Part shown: positions 33,020 to 41,162 of the stretch, piece after piece
Numbering within the stretch: the first letter of the stretch is position 1
Layout of the letters: every line of letters starts with the position of its first letter
Assembly (NCBI GenBank): GCA_029060755.1
Contig: JAIDTI010000089.1
Span: forward strand, 65,744-108,007
DNA length: 42,264 nt
Source: Ruminococcus sp.
GTDB taxonomy: Bacteria > Bacillota > Clostridia > Oscillospirales > Ruminococcaceae
Direction: 5' to 3'
Notes under the pieces: model-generated
The model's database searches: none
Seen by the model: the letters and a program-made list of their open reading frames with translations, nothing else
What the model was told of the DNA's origin: nothing
Program-made: the position numbers and the translations under genes

Positions 33020-34468
33020 ATGAATAACAAGAGACTTGAAATGTGCGCTGAATTTGTCAGCGGAAAGGGTATTGTCTGTGATGTCGGTACAGACCACGCA
33101 TATTTGGCAATTGAGTTAATCAAATCGGGAAAATGCAGTAAAGTTATTGCATCTGATATAAATGAAAAACCGCTTGAATCAGCAAGGAAAAATGTTGCAG
33201 ATGCAGGATTATCGGATAAAATCGAACTTGTATTATCGGACGGTCTGGAAAATATCTGCTCTGACGGCATAAGCGATATTGTTATTGCAGGTATGGGCGG
33301 AGAAACTATTGTTAAAATTCTTGAAAATTATATTTGCAGTTCACATGGTAATATAAGATATATTCTACAGCCAATGACAAAGCCTGAAATTGTCAGAAAG
33401 TGCCTTTGTGAATACGGATTTCAGAAATTATCTGAAAAAGCAGTTGAGGACGGCGGAAAAATTTACACGGTTATATGTGCAGATTACGAATCAACAGAGC
33501 ATGAATCAAATATATCTGAACTTACAGAAATTGAATCTATTAGCGGTTTTTTTTCATATGATGATGAAATGGGCAAAAAATATTGTCAGCAGAAAGCAGA
33601 AAGTCTTGCAAAAGCAAGCGAATCACTCAGAAAATCAGGCAGAATTTATGAAGCGGTGCATTATTCTGCATTGAGCAGAAAACTTGTTGAGGGTACTGAA
33701 TCCAAAAGCATTAAAGAAATATATAACTTCCTTGATGAAAAATATCCATTTTCGTTGCAGGAGCAATGGGATAATTCGGGACTTCTTTTAAACAGTTTTT
33801 CAGCGTGTTCAGGAATACTTCTTGCACTTGACATTACAAATGAAGTTATAACCGAAGCAATTCACAAGGAAACTGATTTGATAATATCACATCACCCTGT
33901 AATTTTTCACCCTCTGAAAAAAATAGATTTCATGAATCCTGTTTACAGACTTATACAACACAATATAGGTGCGATATGTATGCACACAAATCTTGATATT
34001 GCAGAGGGTGGTACAAATACGACTATAGTCAAAAAAATTGCAGAAAAATTTGAAATTACGTCAACTGAACTTTTGGAGGACAGCGGACTTGGTTATATAA
34101 TTGAATTTGCAATTCCTCATGATATTGATGAACTTGCACATATTTTCAAGAAAATTTTCAGTATCGACCGTGTAAGAGTAAGCCGTTTTGGCAGGAGAAT
34201 TATATCACGTCTTGCAGTCTGTTCAGGTTCAGGCGGTTCACTTCTCGGTCTTGCAGATAAGAAAAATTGTGATGCACTGTTAACAGGTGATGTCAAGCAT
34301 GATGTCTGGATTGATGCAAACAACAGCTACATGACGGTTTTTGACTGCGGTCATTTTCATACTGAAAATATCGTTTTGTGGGAACTACGCAGAGTACTTG
34401 AGGAAAAATTTCCGTTGCTTGACATTGAAATCGCTGAAAGTTCTGCTGACCCGTGTATATATTTGTGA
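33020..34468 (+). CDS. Fusion of tRNA (adenine22-N1)-methyltransferase TrmK and a Nif3-like (DUF34) protein
   Basis: A 482-residue two-domain protein. Residues 1 to about 165 are TrmK: SAM motif DVGTDHAYLA (21-30), ASDINEKPLESARKN, IAGMGGETIVKIL and LQPMTKPEIVRKCL; this enzyme methylates N1 of A22 in tRNA. From about 235 onward is a Nif3/DUF34 domain: FSLQEQWDNSGLL, LDITNEVITEA, ISHHPVIFHPLKK and the C-terminal DCGHFHTE, with His/Asp/Glu ligands for a dinuclear metal site. In B. subtilis the two are separate neighbours (trmK and yqfO). The Nif3 part lacks the PII-like insertion of YqfO. GGAGATGAAATT precedes the start. Confidence 0.9.
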   Translation: MNNKRLEMCAEFVSGKGIVCDVGTDHAYLAIELIKSGKCSKVIASDINEKPLESARKNVADAGLSDKIELVLSDGLENICSDGISDIVIAGMGGETIVKILENYICSSHGNIRYILQPMTKPEIVRKCLCEYGFQKLSEKAVEDGGKIYTVICADYESTEHESNISELTEIESISGFFSYDDEMGKKYCQQKAESLAKASESLRKSGRIYEAVHYSALSRKLVEGTESKSIKEIYNFLDEKYPFSLQEQWDNSGLLLNSFSACSGILLALDITNEVITEAIHKETDLIISHHPVIFHPLKKIDFMNPVYRLIQHNIGAICMHTNLDIAEGGTNTTIVKKIAEKFEITSTELLEDSGLGYIIEFAIPHDIDELAHIFKKIFSIDRVRVSRFGRRIISRLAVCSGSGGSLLGLADKKNCDALLTGDVKHDVWIDANNSYMTVFDCGHFHTENIVLWELRRVLEEKFPLLDIEIAESSADPCIYL

Positions 34469-34476
34469 GGTGTGGA

Positions 34477-35295
34477 ATGAGTATATTTATTTGTCCTGTA
34501 TGCAGTGAAAAACTCACTATATCGGGAAAAAACTATGTGTGTGCAGAAAGACACAATTTTGATATTGCAAAAAGCGGATATGTAAATCTTCTTAATGCAA
34601 AACATGGCAAAATACACGGTGATAACAAGTTTATGATTCATGCAAGACATAATTTTCTTGAAAAAGGGTATTATCTGCCGTTGTGTCGGAAAGTGTGTGA
34701 AATTACAAAAAATTATGCACAAAATGATTGTGTATTATTTGATGCAGGTTGCGGAGAAGGCTATTATACATCATCTGTTAAAGCATTTTTGGAGCAGTCG
34801 GAAATTGCGGTTGAGATGTATGGAATTGATATTTCAAAAGATGCTGTTGAAATGGCATCTAAAAGAAAATCAGGAGTAAATTTTGCTGTTGCAAGTGTTT
34901 TCAATATTCCTGTGCAGTCGGAAAGTGCCGATATTCTGCTGACAATGTTCGCACCATATTGCAGAGACGAATATTTAAGGGTACTCAAAAACAGCGGTTA
35001 TATGGTTATGGTTATACCGTCAGAAAATCACTTGTGGGAACTCAAAAAAGCTGTTTACGATAAGCCGTATAAGAACAGTGTCAAGCCATATGAGCTGGAC
35101 GGCTTCAGGCATATTTCAACTGAAAAAGTGCATTTTGATATGAGGATTGACAATTCAGCTGATATTCAGAGTCTTTTCTCAATGACACCTTATTACTACA
35201 AAACAGGAAAATCGGAGCAGGAAAGACTTAATGCACTTGAAAACCTTGAAACTCAAGCAGATTTTGAAATTTTAGTTTATCAGAAAATTCAGTAA
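34477..35295 (+). CDS. 23S rRNA (guanine-N1)-methyltransferase RlmA
   Basis: A 272-residue RlmA family enzyme, which methylates N1 of G745 or G748 in helix 35 of 23S rRNA. An N-terminal zinc finger is visible (C6, C9, C22, H26 in ICPVC...VCAERHNF), then the family block FDIAKSGYVNLL, and a Rossmann domain with FDAGCGEGYYT and a FAPYCRDEYLRVLK segment. I chose ATG 34477 because GAGGTG lies just upstream; the longer frame from GTG 34453 overlaps the previous gene. Sequence alone cannot say which guanine is the target; the G748 type is linked to tylosin resistance. The ribosome binding site overlaps the stop of the trmK-nif3 fusion. Confidence 0.88.
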   Translation: MSIFICPVCSEKLTISGKNYVCAERHNFDIAKSGYVNLLNAKHGKIHGDNKFMIHARHNFLEKGYYLPLCRKVCEITKNYAQNDCVLFDAGCGEGYYTSSVKAFLEQSEIAVEMYGIDISKDAVEMASKRKSGVNFAVASVFNIPVQSESADILLTMFAPYCRDEYLRVLKNSGYMVMVIPSENHLWELKKAVYDKPYKNSVKPYELDGFRHISTEKVHFDMRIDNSADIQSLFSMTPYYYKTGKSEQERLNALENLETQADFEILVYQKIQ

Positions 35296-35307
35296 AGGAG
35301 TGATTTT

Positions 35308-37047
35308 ATGGCTTTGGACGGAGCATTTCTCTATGCAGTAAAAAATGAATTACAGTCGCTTGTCGGCGGTAGAGTTGAAAAGATATATCAGCCGTCACGA
35401 GAGGAAATTATTATATCAATACGCAAGAAAAAACTTTATATATCGGCAAATGCAGGTAGTGCAAGAGTGCATATAACGCAGAAACAGCCTGATAATCCGC
35501 AGACACCACCTATGTTCTGTATGCTTTTAAGAAAAAAAATCGGCAGTGGAAAACTTATGTCAATCAGGCAGGACGGACTTGAAAGAATACTGTTTCTTGA
35601 TTTTGAGTGTGTTAATGAATTGGGCGATATTGTTACAATAACACTTGCCTGCGAGATTATGGGACGCTGTTCCAATCTTATTATAATAAATGATGAGGGA
35701 AAAATAATAGACAGTATCAAGCGTGTTGACGAAGAAATGTCACGGGAAAGAATGGTACTGCCAGGAATGAAGTACACACTACCGCCACGAAATGACCGTC
35801 TGAATTTTCTTACGGTTGAATCATCTGAAATTGTAGCAAAACTAAGGGAAGTCAATCCGTCAGAACTTTCAAAGGCTCTTATACGTGTTTTTGAGGGCAT
35901 TTCTCCGATACTTGCAAGAGAATGGACGTTTTTTGCAGGTCGTGGAGTGCATCTGGAAAGTGACACTATTGACGGCGACCAGCTTGACAGACTTCTCTTT
36001 ATAATAAAACAGACACGTGAAAAGCTGTTGAATGGTGAGTGCTGTTTTTCGTCAGCAAGTACAAAAGACGGTATACTGAAAGACTTTTCATTTATCCGTC
36101 TGAATCAGTTTGGTACACTGATGTATACAAAAGAACTTCCGACAGCTTCTCAACTTCTTGACTATTTTTATTACGAACGTGACAGGGCAGTCCGCACAAA
36201 ACAACGTGCAAATGACCTTTTTAAGCTTATTATCAATCTCACGGAGCGCACACAAAGACGTATTTCAGCACAAAAACAGGAACTTTCAGAATGTGCTGAA
36301 AAAGAGTATTTCAAGTTGTGCGGTGACTTGATTTCAGCCAATATGTACCGTATCAAAAAAGGCGATTTGTCAGCAGTTGTAGAGAATTTCTATGATGAAA
36401 ACAATCCTGAAATAACAATTGAACTTGATGTAAGAAAAACTCCGTCACAAAATGCGCAGTATTATTATAATGAGTACAAAAAACGTGTAACGGCAGAAGA
36501 AAAACTTGCTGTACAGATTGCAAAAGGTGAGGAAGAATTACAATATCTTGACAGTGTTTTTGATGCTCTCATTCGTTCAGATTCTGAAAATGATATAATT
36601 CAATTGAGACTTGAACTGCGTGAGCAGGGATATATAAAGTCTGCCGGAGGCAAGACTAAACCGCCGAAAGCTTTACCGCCTATGGAATATAAATCAAGTG
36701 ACGGATATACTATTCTTGTCGGACGAAACAATATACAGAATGACCAGTTGTCATTGAAATTTGCTGAAAAATCGGATATATGGCTTCACACACAGACTAT
36801 AACCGGCTCACACGTGATAATAGTAACAGACGGTGAAACTCCTCCTGACAGAACTATTGAAGAAGCTGCAATTATAGCTGCATACAACAGCAAGGGCAGA
36901 GATTCCGACCTTGTGCCTGTTGATTATTGTCTTGCAAAATATGTGAAAAAACCGTCAGGAGCAAAACCCGGTAAAGTAATTTTCACAAATTACAAAACAG
37001 CATTTGTAAAGCCTGATGAAGAAATTGAAAGCAAATTGAGGGTGTAA
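35308..37047 (+). CDS. rqcH: Rqc2 homologue RqcH (NFACT family)
   Basis: A 579-residue NFACT protein. RqcH binds stalled 50S subunits and recruits Ala-tRNA to add degradation-marking alanine tails; older annotations call it a fibronectin-binding protein. The NFACT-N domain (start MALDGAFLYAVKNELQSLVG) is followed by a coiled-coil region (about 280-450) and the NFACT-R domain near the end (GRNNIQNDQLSLKFAEKSD, HTQTITGSHVII). The length is normal. AAAGGAGTG precedes the ATG. Neighbours work on ribosomal and transfer RNA, which suits a translation quality role. Confidence 0.94.
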   Translation: MALDGAFLYAVKNELQSLVGGRVEKIYQPSREEIIISIRKKKLYISANAGSARVHITQKQPDNPQTPPMFCMLLRKKIGSGKLMSIRQDGLERILFLDFECVNELGDIVTITLACEIMGRCSNLIIINDEGKIIDSIKRVDEEMSRERMVLPGMKYTLPPRNDRLNFLTVESSEIVAKLREVNPSELSKALIRVFEGISPILAREWTFFAGRGVHLESDTIDGDQLDRLLFIIKQTREKLLNGECCFSSASTKDGILKDFSFIRLNQFGTLMYTKELPTASQLLDYFYYERDRAVRTKQRANDLFKLIINLTERTQRRISAQKQELSECAEKEYFKLCGDLISANMYRIKKGDLSAVVENFYDENNPEITIELDVRKTPSQNAQYYYNEYKKRVTAEEKLAVQIAKGEEELQYLDSVFDALIRSDSENDIIQLRLELREQGYIKSAGGKTKPPKALPPMEYKSSDGYTILVGRNNIQNDQLSLKFAEKSDIWLHTQTITGSHVIIVTDGETPPDRTIEEAAIIAAYNSKGRDSDLVPVDYCLAKYVKKPSGAKPGKVIFTNYKTAFVKPDEEIESKLRV

Positions 37048-37049
37048 TT

Positions 37050-37577
37050 ATGAATACAATTCTTGATGATGATTTTTTTCATCGTGATGCATTGGAAGTT
37101 GCTCCCGAACTTATCGGGAAAATACTTGTCTGCACACTTGCTGACAGAACAGTTTTGCGTGAACGAATAACAGAAGTTGAGGTATACAGGGGTGAGGAGG
37201 ATAAAGCCTGCCACGCATCAAAGGGCAGGACAAAACGTACAGAACTGCTTTATGGCGAAAGCGGTGTTATTTATGTTTACCTCTGCTATGGTATTCACTG
37301 GCTCATGAATGTGATTACAGGCGAAAAGGAACAGCCACAGGGAATATTGATAAGATGCGGAGAAAATCATAGCGGTCCTGCAAAGCTAACAAAGTTTTTG
37401 CAGATTGACGGAAGTTTCAATGGTAAAAAAATTGTCGGCAATGACAGAATACGCATTGAAGATGACGGCTGTCGCCCGAAGATAAAGACTGATTCACGTG
37501 TCGGCATTGATTATGCAGGGGAGTATTGGAAAAATATAAAATGGCGGTATATAGCTGAAAATACAGAAAAGAGCTGA
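37050..37577 (+). CDS. DNA-3-methyladenine glycosylase (Mpg/AAG family)
   Basis: A 175-residue DNA repair enzyme that cuts alkylated purines from the sugar. Motifs: ALEVAPELIGKILVC near the start, ITEVEVYRGEEDKACHASKGRTKR with the catalytic Glu region, and VIYVYLCYGIHWLMNVITG. It starts 2 bases after the rqcH stop and therefore shares that transcript; the GAGGGTG of the rqcH end serves as ribosome binding site. At 175 residues it is slightly short at the C-terminus compared with the roughly 195-200 usual in bacteria, but the core seems complete. Confidence 0.92.
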   Translation: MNTILDDDFFHRDALEVAPELIGKILVCTLADRTVLRERITEVEVYRGEEDKACHASKGRTKRTELLYGESGVIYVYLCYGIHWLMNVITGEKEQPQGILIRCGENHSGPAKLTKFLQIDGSFNGKKIVGNDRIRIEDDGCRPKIKTDSRVGIDYAGEYWKNIKWRYIAENTEKS

Positions 37578-37582
37578 TATTC

Positions 37583-38017
37583 ATGATAAGAGAAGTAAAT
37601 AGGAATGATTTTGAGGACTTAATGAAATTGTATATGCAGTTGCATGATAATCCTATGCCTGAAAAAACGACTGAAATAATGGATTTATGGAATAGAATTG
37701 TTGATGATAAAAATCACCATATTATTGTAGCAGAAGAAAATGGAATGATAGTTTCGTCATGCGTATGTGTGATTATTCCTAATCTTACACATAATCAGCA
37801 GTCATACGCATTTATTGAAAATGTCGTTACTGATAAAGATTACAGAAAAAAAGGTCTTGCAACACAATGTCTGAATTATGCAAAAGATATTGCATTGAAA
37901 GAAAACTGCTATAAACTGATGCTATTGACAGGTTCAAAAGAGGAAAGTACGCTGAATTTCTACAGAAAAGCAGGATATAACAGCGAAGATAAGACAGCAT
38001 TTATTCAATGGATATGA
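37583..38017 (+). CDS. GNAT-family N-acetyltransferase
   Basis: A 144-residue GNAT fold protein that would transfer an acetyl group from acetyl-CoA. IREVNRNDFEDLMKLYMQL is the typical first strand and helix, FIENVVTDKDYRKKGLATQCL is the acetyl-CoA motif (RxxGxA), and FYRKAGYN is the final conserved part. It begins 5 bases after the glycosylase stop. The substrate is unknown; small GNATs of this kind act on small amines or protein N-termini. Confidence 0.9.
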   Translation: MIREVNRNDFEDLMKLYMQLHDNPMPEKTTEIMDLWNRIVDDKNHHIIVAEENGMIVSSCVCVIIPNLTHNQQSYAFIENVVTDKDYRKKGLATQCLNYAKDIALKENCYKLMLLTGSKEESTLNFYRKAGYNSEDKTAFIQWI

Positions 38018-38031
38018 TTTGAGGTGAAGAA

Positions 38032-38370
38032 ATGATATTATATAGACCTGTCGGTGAAAAAGAGCATATGCTTATTGCAGAAAGCGGTTACAGTGAATTT
38101 CCGCCGAGACTTCCTGAACAGCCGATTTTTTATCCTGTACTGAACAGGAAATATGCAAAAGAAATTGCTGGAAAATGGAATACAAGAGATAAAAATTCAG
38201 GATATAAGGGATATGTTACTGAATTTGAAGTTGATGACGATTATATCAGCAGATATGAAGTGCAGACTGTCGGAGCATCATATCATCAGGAATTATGGAT
38301 ACCTGCCGAAGAACTTGCAGAGTTCAACAGTCGTATCATAGGAAAAATCAGGGTGATTGAGGAATTTTAA
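38032..38370 (+). CDS. Small conserved protein, sometimes labelled ADP-ribosylation/crystallin J1-like
   Basis: A 112-residue cytosolic protein. The blocks YRPVGEKEHMLIAESG, FPPRLPEQPIFYPVLN, YVTEFEVDDDYISRYEVQ and HQELWIPAEELAEFN recall short bacterial proteins that databases label ADP-ribosylation/crystallin J1; I know of no proven activity, and it is far shorter than true ADP-ribosylglycohydrolases. GAGGTGAAGAA precedes the ATG. It lies 14 bases after the GNAT gene, probably the last full gene of that operon. Confidence 0.7.
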   Translation: MILYRPVGEKEHMLIAESGYSEFPPRLPEQPIFYPVLNRKYAKEIAGKWNTRDKNSGYKGYVTEFEVDDDYISRYEVQTVGASYHQELWIPAEELAEFNSRIIGKIRVIEEF

Positions 38371-38379
38371 GGGAGTGTA

Positions 38380-38460
38380 TTGCTGTCAAGAGAAGAAATT
38401 ATTGATTTGATAAAAGAAATAACAGATAAGACATTGAATTATAAGCCAATATTATTATAA
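38380..38460 (+). CDS. Possible 26-residue ORF with TTG start
   Basis: A short frame beginning TTG four bases after GGGAG encodes LSREEIIDLIKEITDKTL-like helix and ends at 38460. It may be a real small protein, a remnant, or chance. Only the ribosome binding site and amphipathic helix support it. Confidence 0.25.
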   Translation: MLSREEIIDLIKEITDKTLNYKPILL

Positions 38461-38477
38461 TAATTTTTGATTATCTG

Positions 38478-38506
38478 TTGACTTTTTTACTGTGTTGTGC
38501 TATAAT
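38478..38506 (+). promoter_or_regulatory. Promoter of pnuC
   Basis: TTGACT (38478-38483) and TATAAT (38501-38506) with a 17-base spacer. The transcript would begin near 38513 and carry a leader of about 105 bases. Confidence 0.85.
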
Positions 38507-38529
38507 ATTTCTGTAAATTAAATAATTCA

Positions 38530-38605
38530 GTCTGCCACCGGGTAGAGAGCATTCGTTGCACGTCATTAGGTCTTTGAAGATGTGCAGACGGGTGCTTATT
38601 TTTTT
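38530..38605 (+). promoter_or_regulatory. Structured leader, candidate riboswitch, upstream of pnuC
   Basis: Three mutually exclusive pairings are visible: GTCTGC (38530-38535) with GCAGAC (38584-38589); TGCACGTC (38557-38564) with GATGTGCA (38579-38586); and GCAC-GTC (38558-38564) with GAC-gg-GTGC (38587-38595), which is followed by TTATTTTTTT and so looks like a terminator. Such switching next to a vitamin transporter gene suggests ligand control. An NAD-II (pnuC-type) riboswitch is one candidate, but I cannot match it to that consensus from memory. Confidence 0.5.
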
Positions 38606-38617
38606 GGAGGAATTTTA

Positions 38618-39325
38618 ATGGTAAAAGATAGAATCAAATCAGTTGCGGGATATTTTACAAAGGGCGAAATATTATTATGGCTTGTATCAGTTTCAACTAT
38701 TGTTATATCATTCCTGATTTTCGACAGAGGAAGTTTTTTAACTCTTATTGCTTCGCTTATAGGCGTGACATCGCTTATATTCAATGCAAAGGGGAATCCG
38801 TTTGGACAGGTATTAATAATAATTTTCAGTGTTTTCTATGGCATAATCTCATACAGTTTTGCTTACTATGGTGAGATGATAACTTATCTTGGCATGACTG
38901 CTCCTATGTCAGTCTTTTCACTTATATCATGGCTGAAAAATCCGTATAATGATAACAAATCGGAAGTTAAAGTAAACAAAATCAGCTTGAGGGATATTGT
39001 CATCATGATTTGTCTGTCTGCTATCGTAACGACTGCCTTTTACTTTATTCTCAATGTATTGAATACAGCGAATCTTATTCCAAGTACGGTTTCAGTTCTT
39101 ACAAGTTTTATAGCTGTTTTCCTCACATTCAGGAGGAGTCCATATTTTGCCATAGCGTATGCCCTGAATGATATTGTACTTGTTGTGATGTGGATAATGG
39201 CATCTCTTTCGGATATGTCATACATATCAGTTGCAGTATGTTTTCTGATATTTCTGGTGAACGATATTTATGGCTTCATAAACTGGAAAAAAATGCAGAA
39301 ACGTCAGAACGACTTATTTTTTTGA
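38618..39325 (+). CDS. pnuC: PnuC-family nicotinamide riboside (vitamin) transporter
   Basis: A 235-residue membrane protein with about seven membrane segments, which would facilitate uptake of nicotinamide riboside for NAD synthesis. Family features: WLVSVSTIVISF, FNAKGNPFGQVLIIIFSVFYGIISY, GMTAPMSVFSLISWLKNP and the late VNDIYGFINWKKMQ. I placed the start at ATG 38618 (GGAGG upstream); a longer frame from GTG 38582 would translate the structured leader. The family also contains thiamine (PnuT) and riboflavin (PnuX) transporters, so the substrate is not certain. It is a single-gene unit. Confidence 0.9.
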   Translation: MVKDRIKSVAGYFTKGEILLWLVSVSTIVISFLIFDRGSFLTLIASLIGVTSLIFNAKGNPFGQVLIIIFSVFYGIISYSFAYYGEMITYLGMTAPMSVFSLISWLKNPYNDNKSEVKVNKISLRDIVIMICLSAIVTTAFYFILNVLNTANLIPSTVSVLTSFIAVFLTFRRSPYFAIAYALNDIVLVVMWIMASLSDMSYISVAVCFLIFLVNDIYGFINWKKMQKRQNDLFF

Positions 39326-39343
39326 TAATTTTTGAATTTTCTA

Positions 39344-39372
39344 TTGACAAATGTATATTCATGTAGTATAAT
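39344..39372 (+). promoter_or_regulatory. Promoter of metK
   Basis: Perfect TTGACA (39344-39349) and TATAAT (39367-39372) with a 17-base spacer; the SAM riboswitch begins within ten bases of the -10 box. Confidence 0.9.
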
Positions 39373-39380
39373 ATAATCAT

Positions 39381-39478
39381 ACCTTATCAAGAGTGGTGGA
39401 GGAAACAGGTCCTATGAAACCCGGCAACCTGAAAGTCAAGGTGCTAAATCCTGCGGTATTATTTCCGGAAGATGAGGA
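39381..39478 (+). promoter_or_regulatory. SAM-I (S-box) riboswitch
   Basis: The S-box core is clear: CTTATCAAGAG, GGTGGAGG, a CCTATGAAACCCGGCAACC-type segment, AAGGTGCTAAATCC and closing GATGAGG. The P1 stem is CCTTATC (39382-39388) with GATGAGG (39471-39477). When SAM is abundant, the downstream terminator forms and metK is shut off. Confidence 0.96.
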
Positions 39479-39494
39479 TTTTTACAAAAATCAT

Positions 39495-39520
39495 GCACTC
39501 CGGATAAGGAGTGCTTTTTT
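39495..39520 (+). terminator. Riboswitch-controlled terminator before metK
   Basis: GCACTCC (39495-39501) pairs with GGAGTGC (39508-39514), six-base loop, then TTTTTT. It is the expression platform of the SAM-I riboswitch. Confidence 0.93.
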
Positions 39521-39538
39521 AATGGAGGTCAAAATAAT

Positions 39539-40726
39539 ATGAAAAAAGTTTTTTTTACTTCTGAATCTGTAACAGAGGGTCACCCCGACAAAATCTGCGA
39601 CCAGATTTCAGATGCAGTGCTTGATGCAATGCTTGAACAGGACGAAAATTCCCGTGTTGCCTGCGAAACTGTTGTTACTACAGGTATGATTATGTGTGTC
39701 GGTGAAATTTCCACAAAAGCAAAGGTTGATATTCCAAAAATCGCAAGAAAAGTTGTTGCTGATATAGGATATGACCGTGCAAAATACGGATTTGACGCTC
39801 ACACCTGTTCCGTACTTACATCAATTGATGAGCAGTCACCTGATATTGCTATGGGCGTAAATGAGGCATATGAATACAGAGAAAAGAACAGCGAAAGTGA
39901 CGGACTTTCAAACGGAGCAGGTGACCAGGGAATTATGTTCGGCTATGCATGCAATGAAACTTCCGAACTTATGCCACTCCCGATTTCTCTTGCACATAAG
40001 CTTGCACTCAGACTTACAGAAGTACGCAAGGACGGCACACTCCGCTATCTCCGTCCGGACGGCAAATCACAGGTAACTGTTGAATATCATGACGATAAGC
40101 CAGTCAGAATTGATGCTGTAGTAGTATCTTCACAACATTCAGCAGATATATCACTTGAACAGCTTCGCCGTGATATTGAAGATTTAGTTATCCGTGAAGT
40201 TATTCCTGCTGAACTTATGGACGAAAATACAAAGATTTATATTAATCCGACAGGACGTTTTGTTGTCGGAGGTCCACAGGGTGACAGCGGTCTTACAGGA
40301 CGTAAAATTATTGTTGATACTTATGGCGGATATTCACGTCATGGCGGTGGTGCGTTCAGCGGAAAAGACCCGACTAAAGTTGACAGAAGTGCTGCATATG
40401 CCGCAAGATATATTGCTAAGAATATAGTTGCCGCAGGACTTGCTGATAAATGCGAAGTACAGCTTTCATATGCTATTGGTGTAGCAAAGCCGATTTCCAT
40501 ACTTGTTGATACATTCGGTACAGGCAAGGCTGACGAAAATGTACTTGCTGATGCTGTTTCAGAAGTATTCGATTTAAGACCGTCAGCAATCATAAATATG
40601 CTTGACCTTAAAAAACCGCAGTACAGACAGCTTGCCGCATATGGTCATATGGGACGTGAAGATTTAGGCGTTGCATGGGAAAAGACAGACAAGGTTGATG
40701 CACTTAGAAACGCATTGAATAAGTAA
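39539..40726 (+). CDS. metK: S-adenosylmethionine synthetase MetK
   Basis: A 395-residue enzyme that makes SAM from methionine and ATP. Visible: [24 protein letters not shown] with the metal and ATP site, [44 protein letters not shown] and [19 protein letters not shown] with the catalytic loop. Length is normal. AATGGAGG precedes the ATG. It is regulated by the SAM-I riboswitch just upstream. Confidence 0.98.
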   Translation: MKKVFFTSESVTEGHPDKICDQISDAVLDAMLEQDENSRVACETVVTTGMIMCVGEISTKAKVDIPKIARKVVADIGYDRAKYGFDAHTCSVLTSIDEQSPDIAMGVNEAYEYREKNSESDGLSNGAGDQGIMFGYACNETSELMPLPISLAHKLALRLTEVRKDGTLRYLRPDGKSQVTVEYHDDKPVRIDAVVVSSQHSADISLEQLRRDIEDLVIREVIPAELMDENTKIYINPTGRFVVGGPQGDSGLTGRKIIVDTYGGYSRHGGGAFSGKDPTKVDRSAAYAARYIAKNIVAAGLADKCEVQLSYAIGVAKPISILVDTFGTGKADENVLADAVSEVFDLRPSAIINMLDLKKPQYRQLAAYGHMGREDLGVAWEKTDKVDALRNALNK

Positions 40727-40730
40727 AAAT

Positions 40731-41117
40731 ATGCACCCTTACGAAAAGACAATTGCAGAAAAAATGAATGGAATCGCTGGAAAAGACGTTTATTTTGATG
40801 TTGATAAAATAATGAGTGAAAATGATGATGTCAGGACGAAAATAATAGGTCTGCTTGTTGAATCAGCCTGTTGCTATACAAATGTACTGCCTATTACAAT
40901 TGCAAGGGATTGCTTAAAGCAGTTTCCGAAAGATTGGGTATGTGAAAAAATCAGGCAGACTGTTTTCGATTCAATAAATGTAAATGATTATTGGGATTAT
41001 AGACGTTTATTGGAAGTATCAAAGATTATTTCAGATGATTTGCTTAAATGGGCATTATCATTGGGAAAAGATTCTAATGACATTGATATTATTGAAGCAG
41101 TTGAAGATTTCAGTTAA
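40731..41117 (+). CDS. Hypothetical protein after metK
   Basis: A 128-residue cytosolic protein that I do not recognise. Its ATG lies 4 bases after the metK stop with no clear Shine-Dalgarno sequence, so it probably depends on translational coupling and is under the same SAM riboswitch. It appears mainly helical, with ARDCLKQFPKDWVCEKIRQTVFDS and DYRRLLEVSKIISDDLLKWALS being the best ordered parts, and it ends in an acidic stretch. The position suggests co-regulation with SAM synthesis but not a function. Confidence 0.65.
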   Translation: MHPYEKTIAEKMNGIAGKDVYFDVDKIMSENDDVRTKIIGLLVESACCYTNVLPITIARDCLKQFPKDWVCEKIRQTVFDSINVNDYWDYRRLLEVSKIISDDLLKWALSLGKDSNDIDIIEAVEDFS

Positions 41118-41124
41118 AAGTCAA

Positions 41125-41161
41125 GCCGTTTACAGCGTGAAAAACTGTAAACGGCTTTTTT
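41125..41161. terminator. Terminator, probably bidirectional
   Basis: A perfect 11-bp stem (GCCGTTTACAG at 41125-41135 with CTGTAAACGGC at 41145-41155), nine-base loop and TTTTTT. It ends the metK operon and lies between convergent genes; the minus-strand side has a shorter T-run. Confidence 0.92.
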
Positions 41162-41162
41162 G

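Noticed and set aside
38530..38594. An H-type pseudoknot in the pnuC leader (GTCTGC/GCAGAC plus CACC/GGTG)
   Set aside because: The connecting loops would be 0 and 1 base long, too short to span the stems. The pairings are more likely alternatives.
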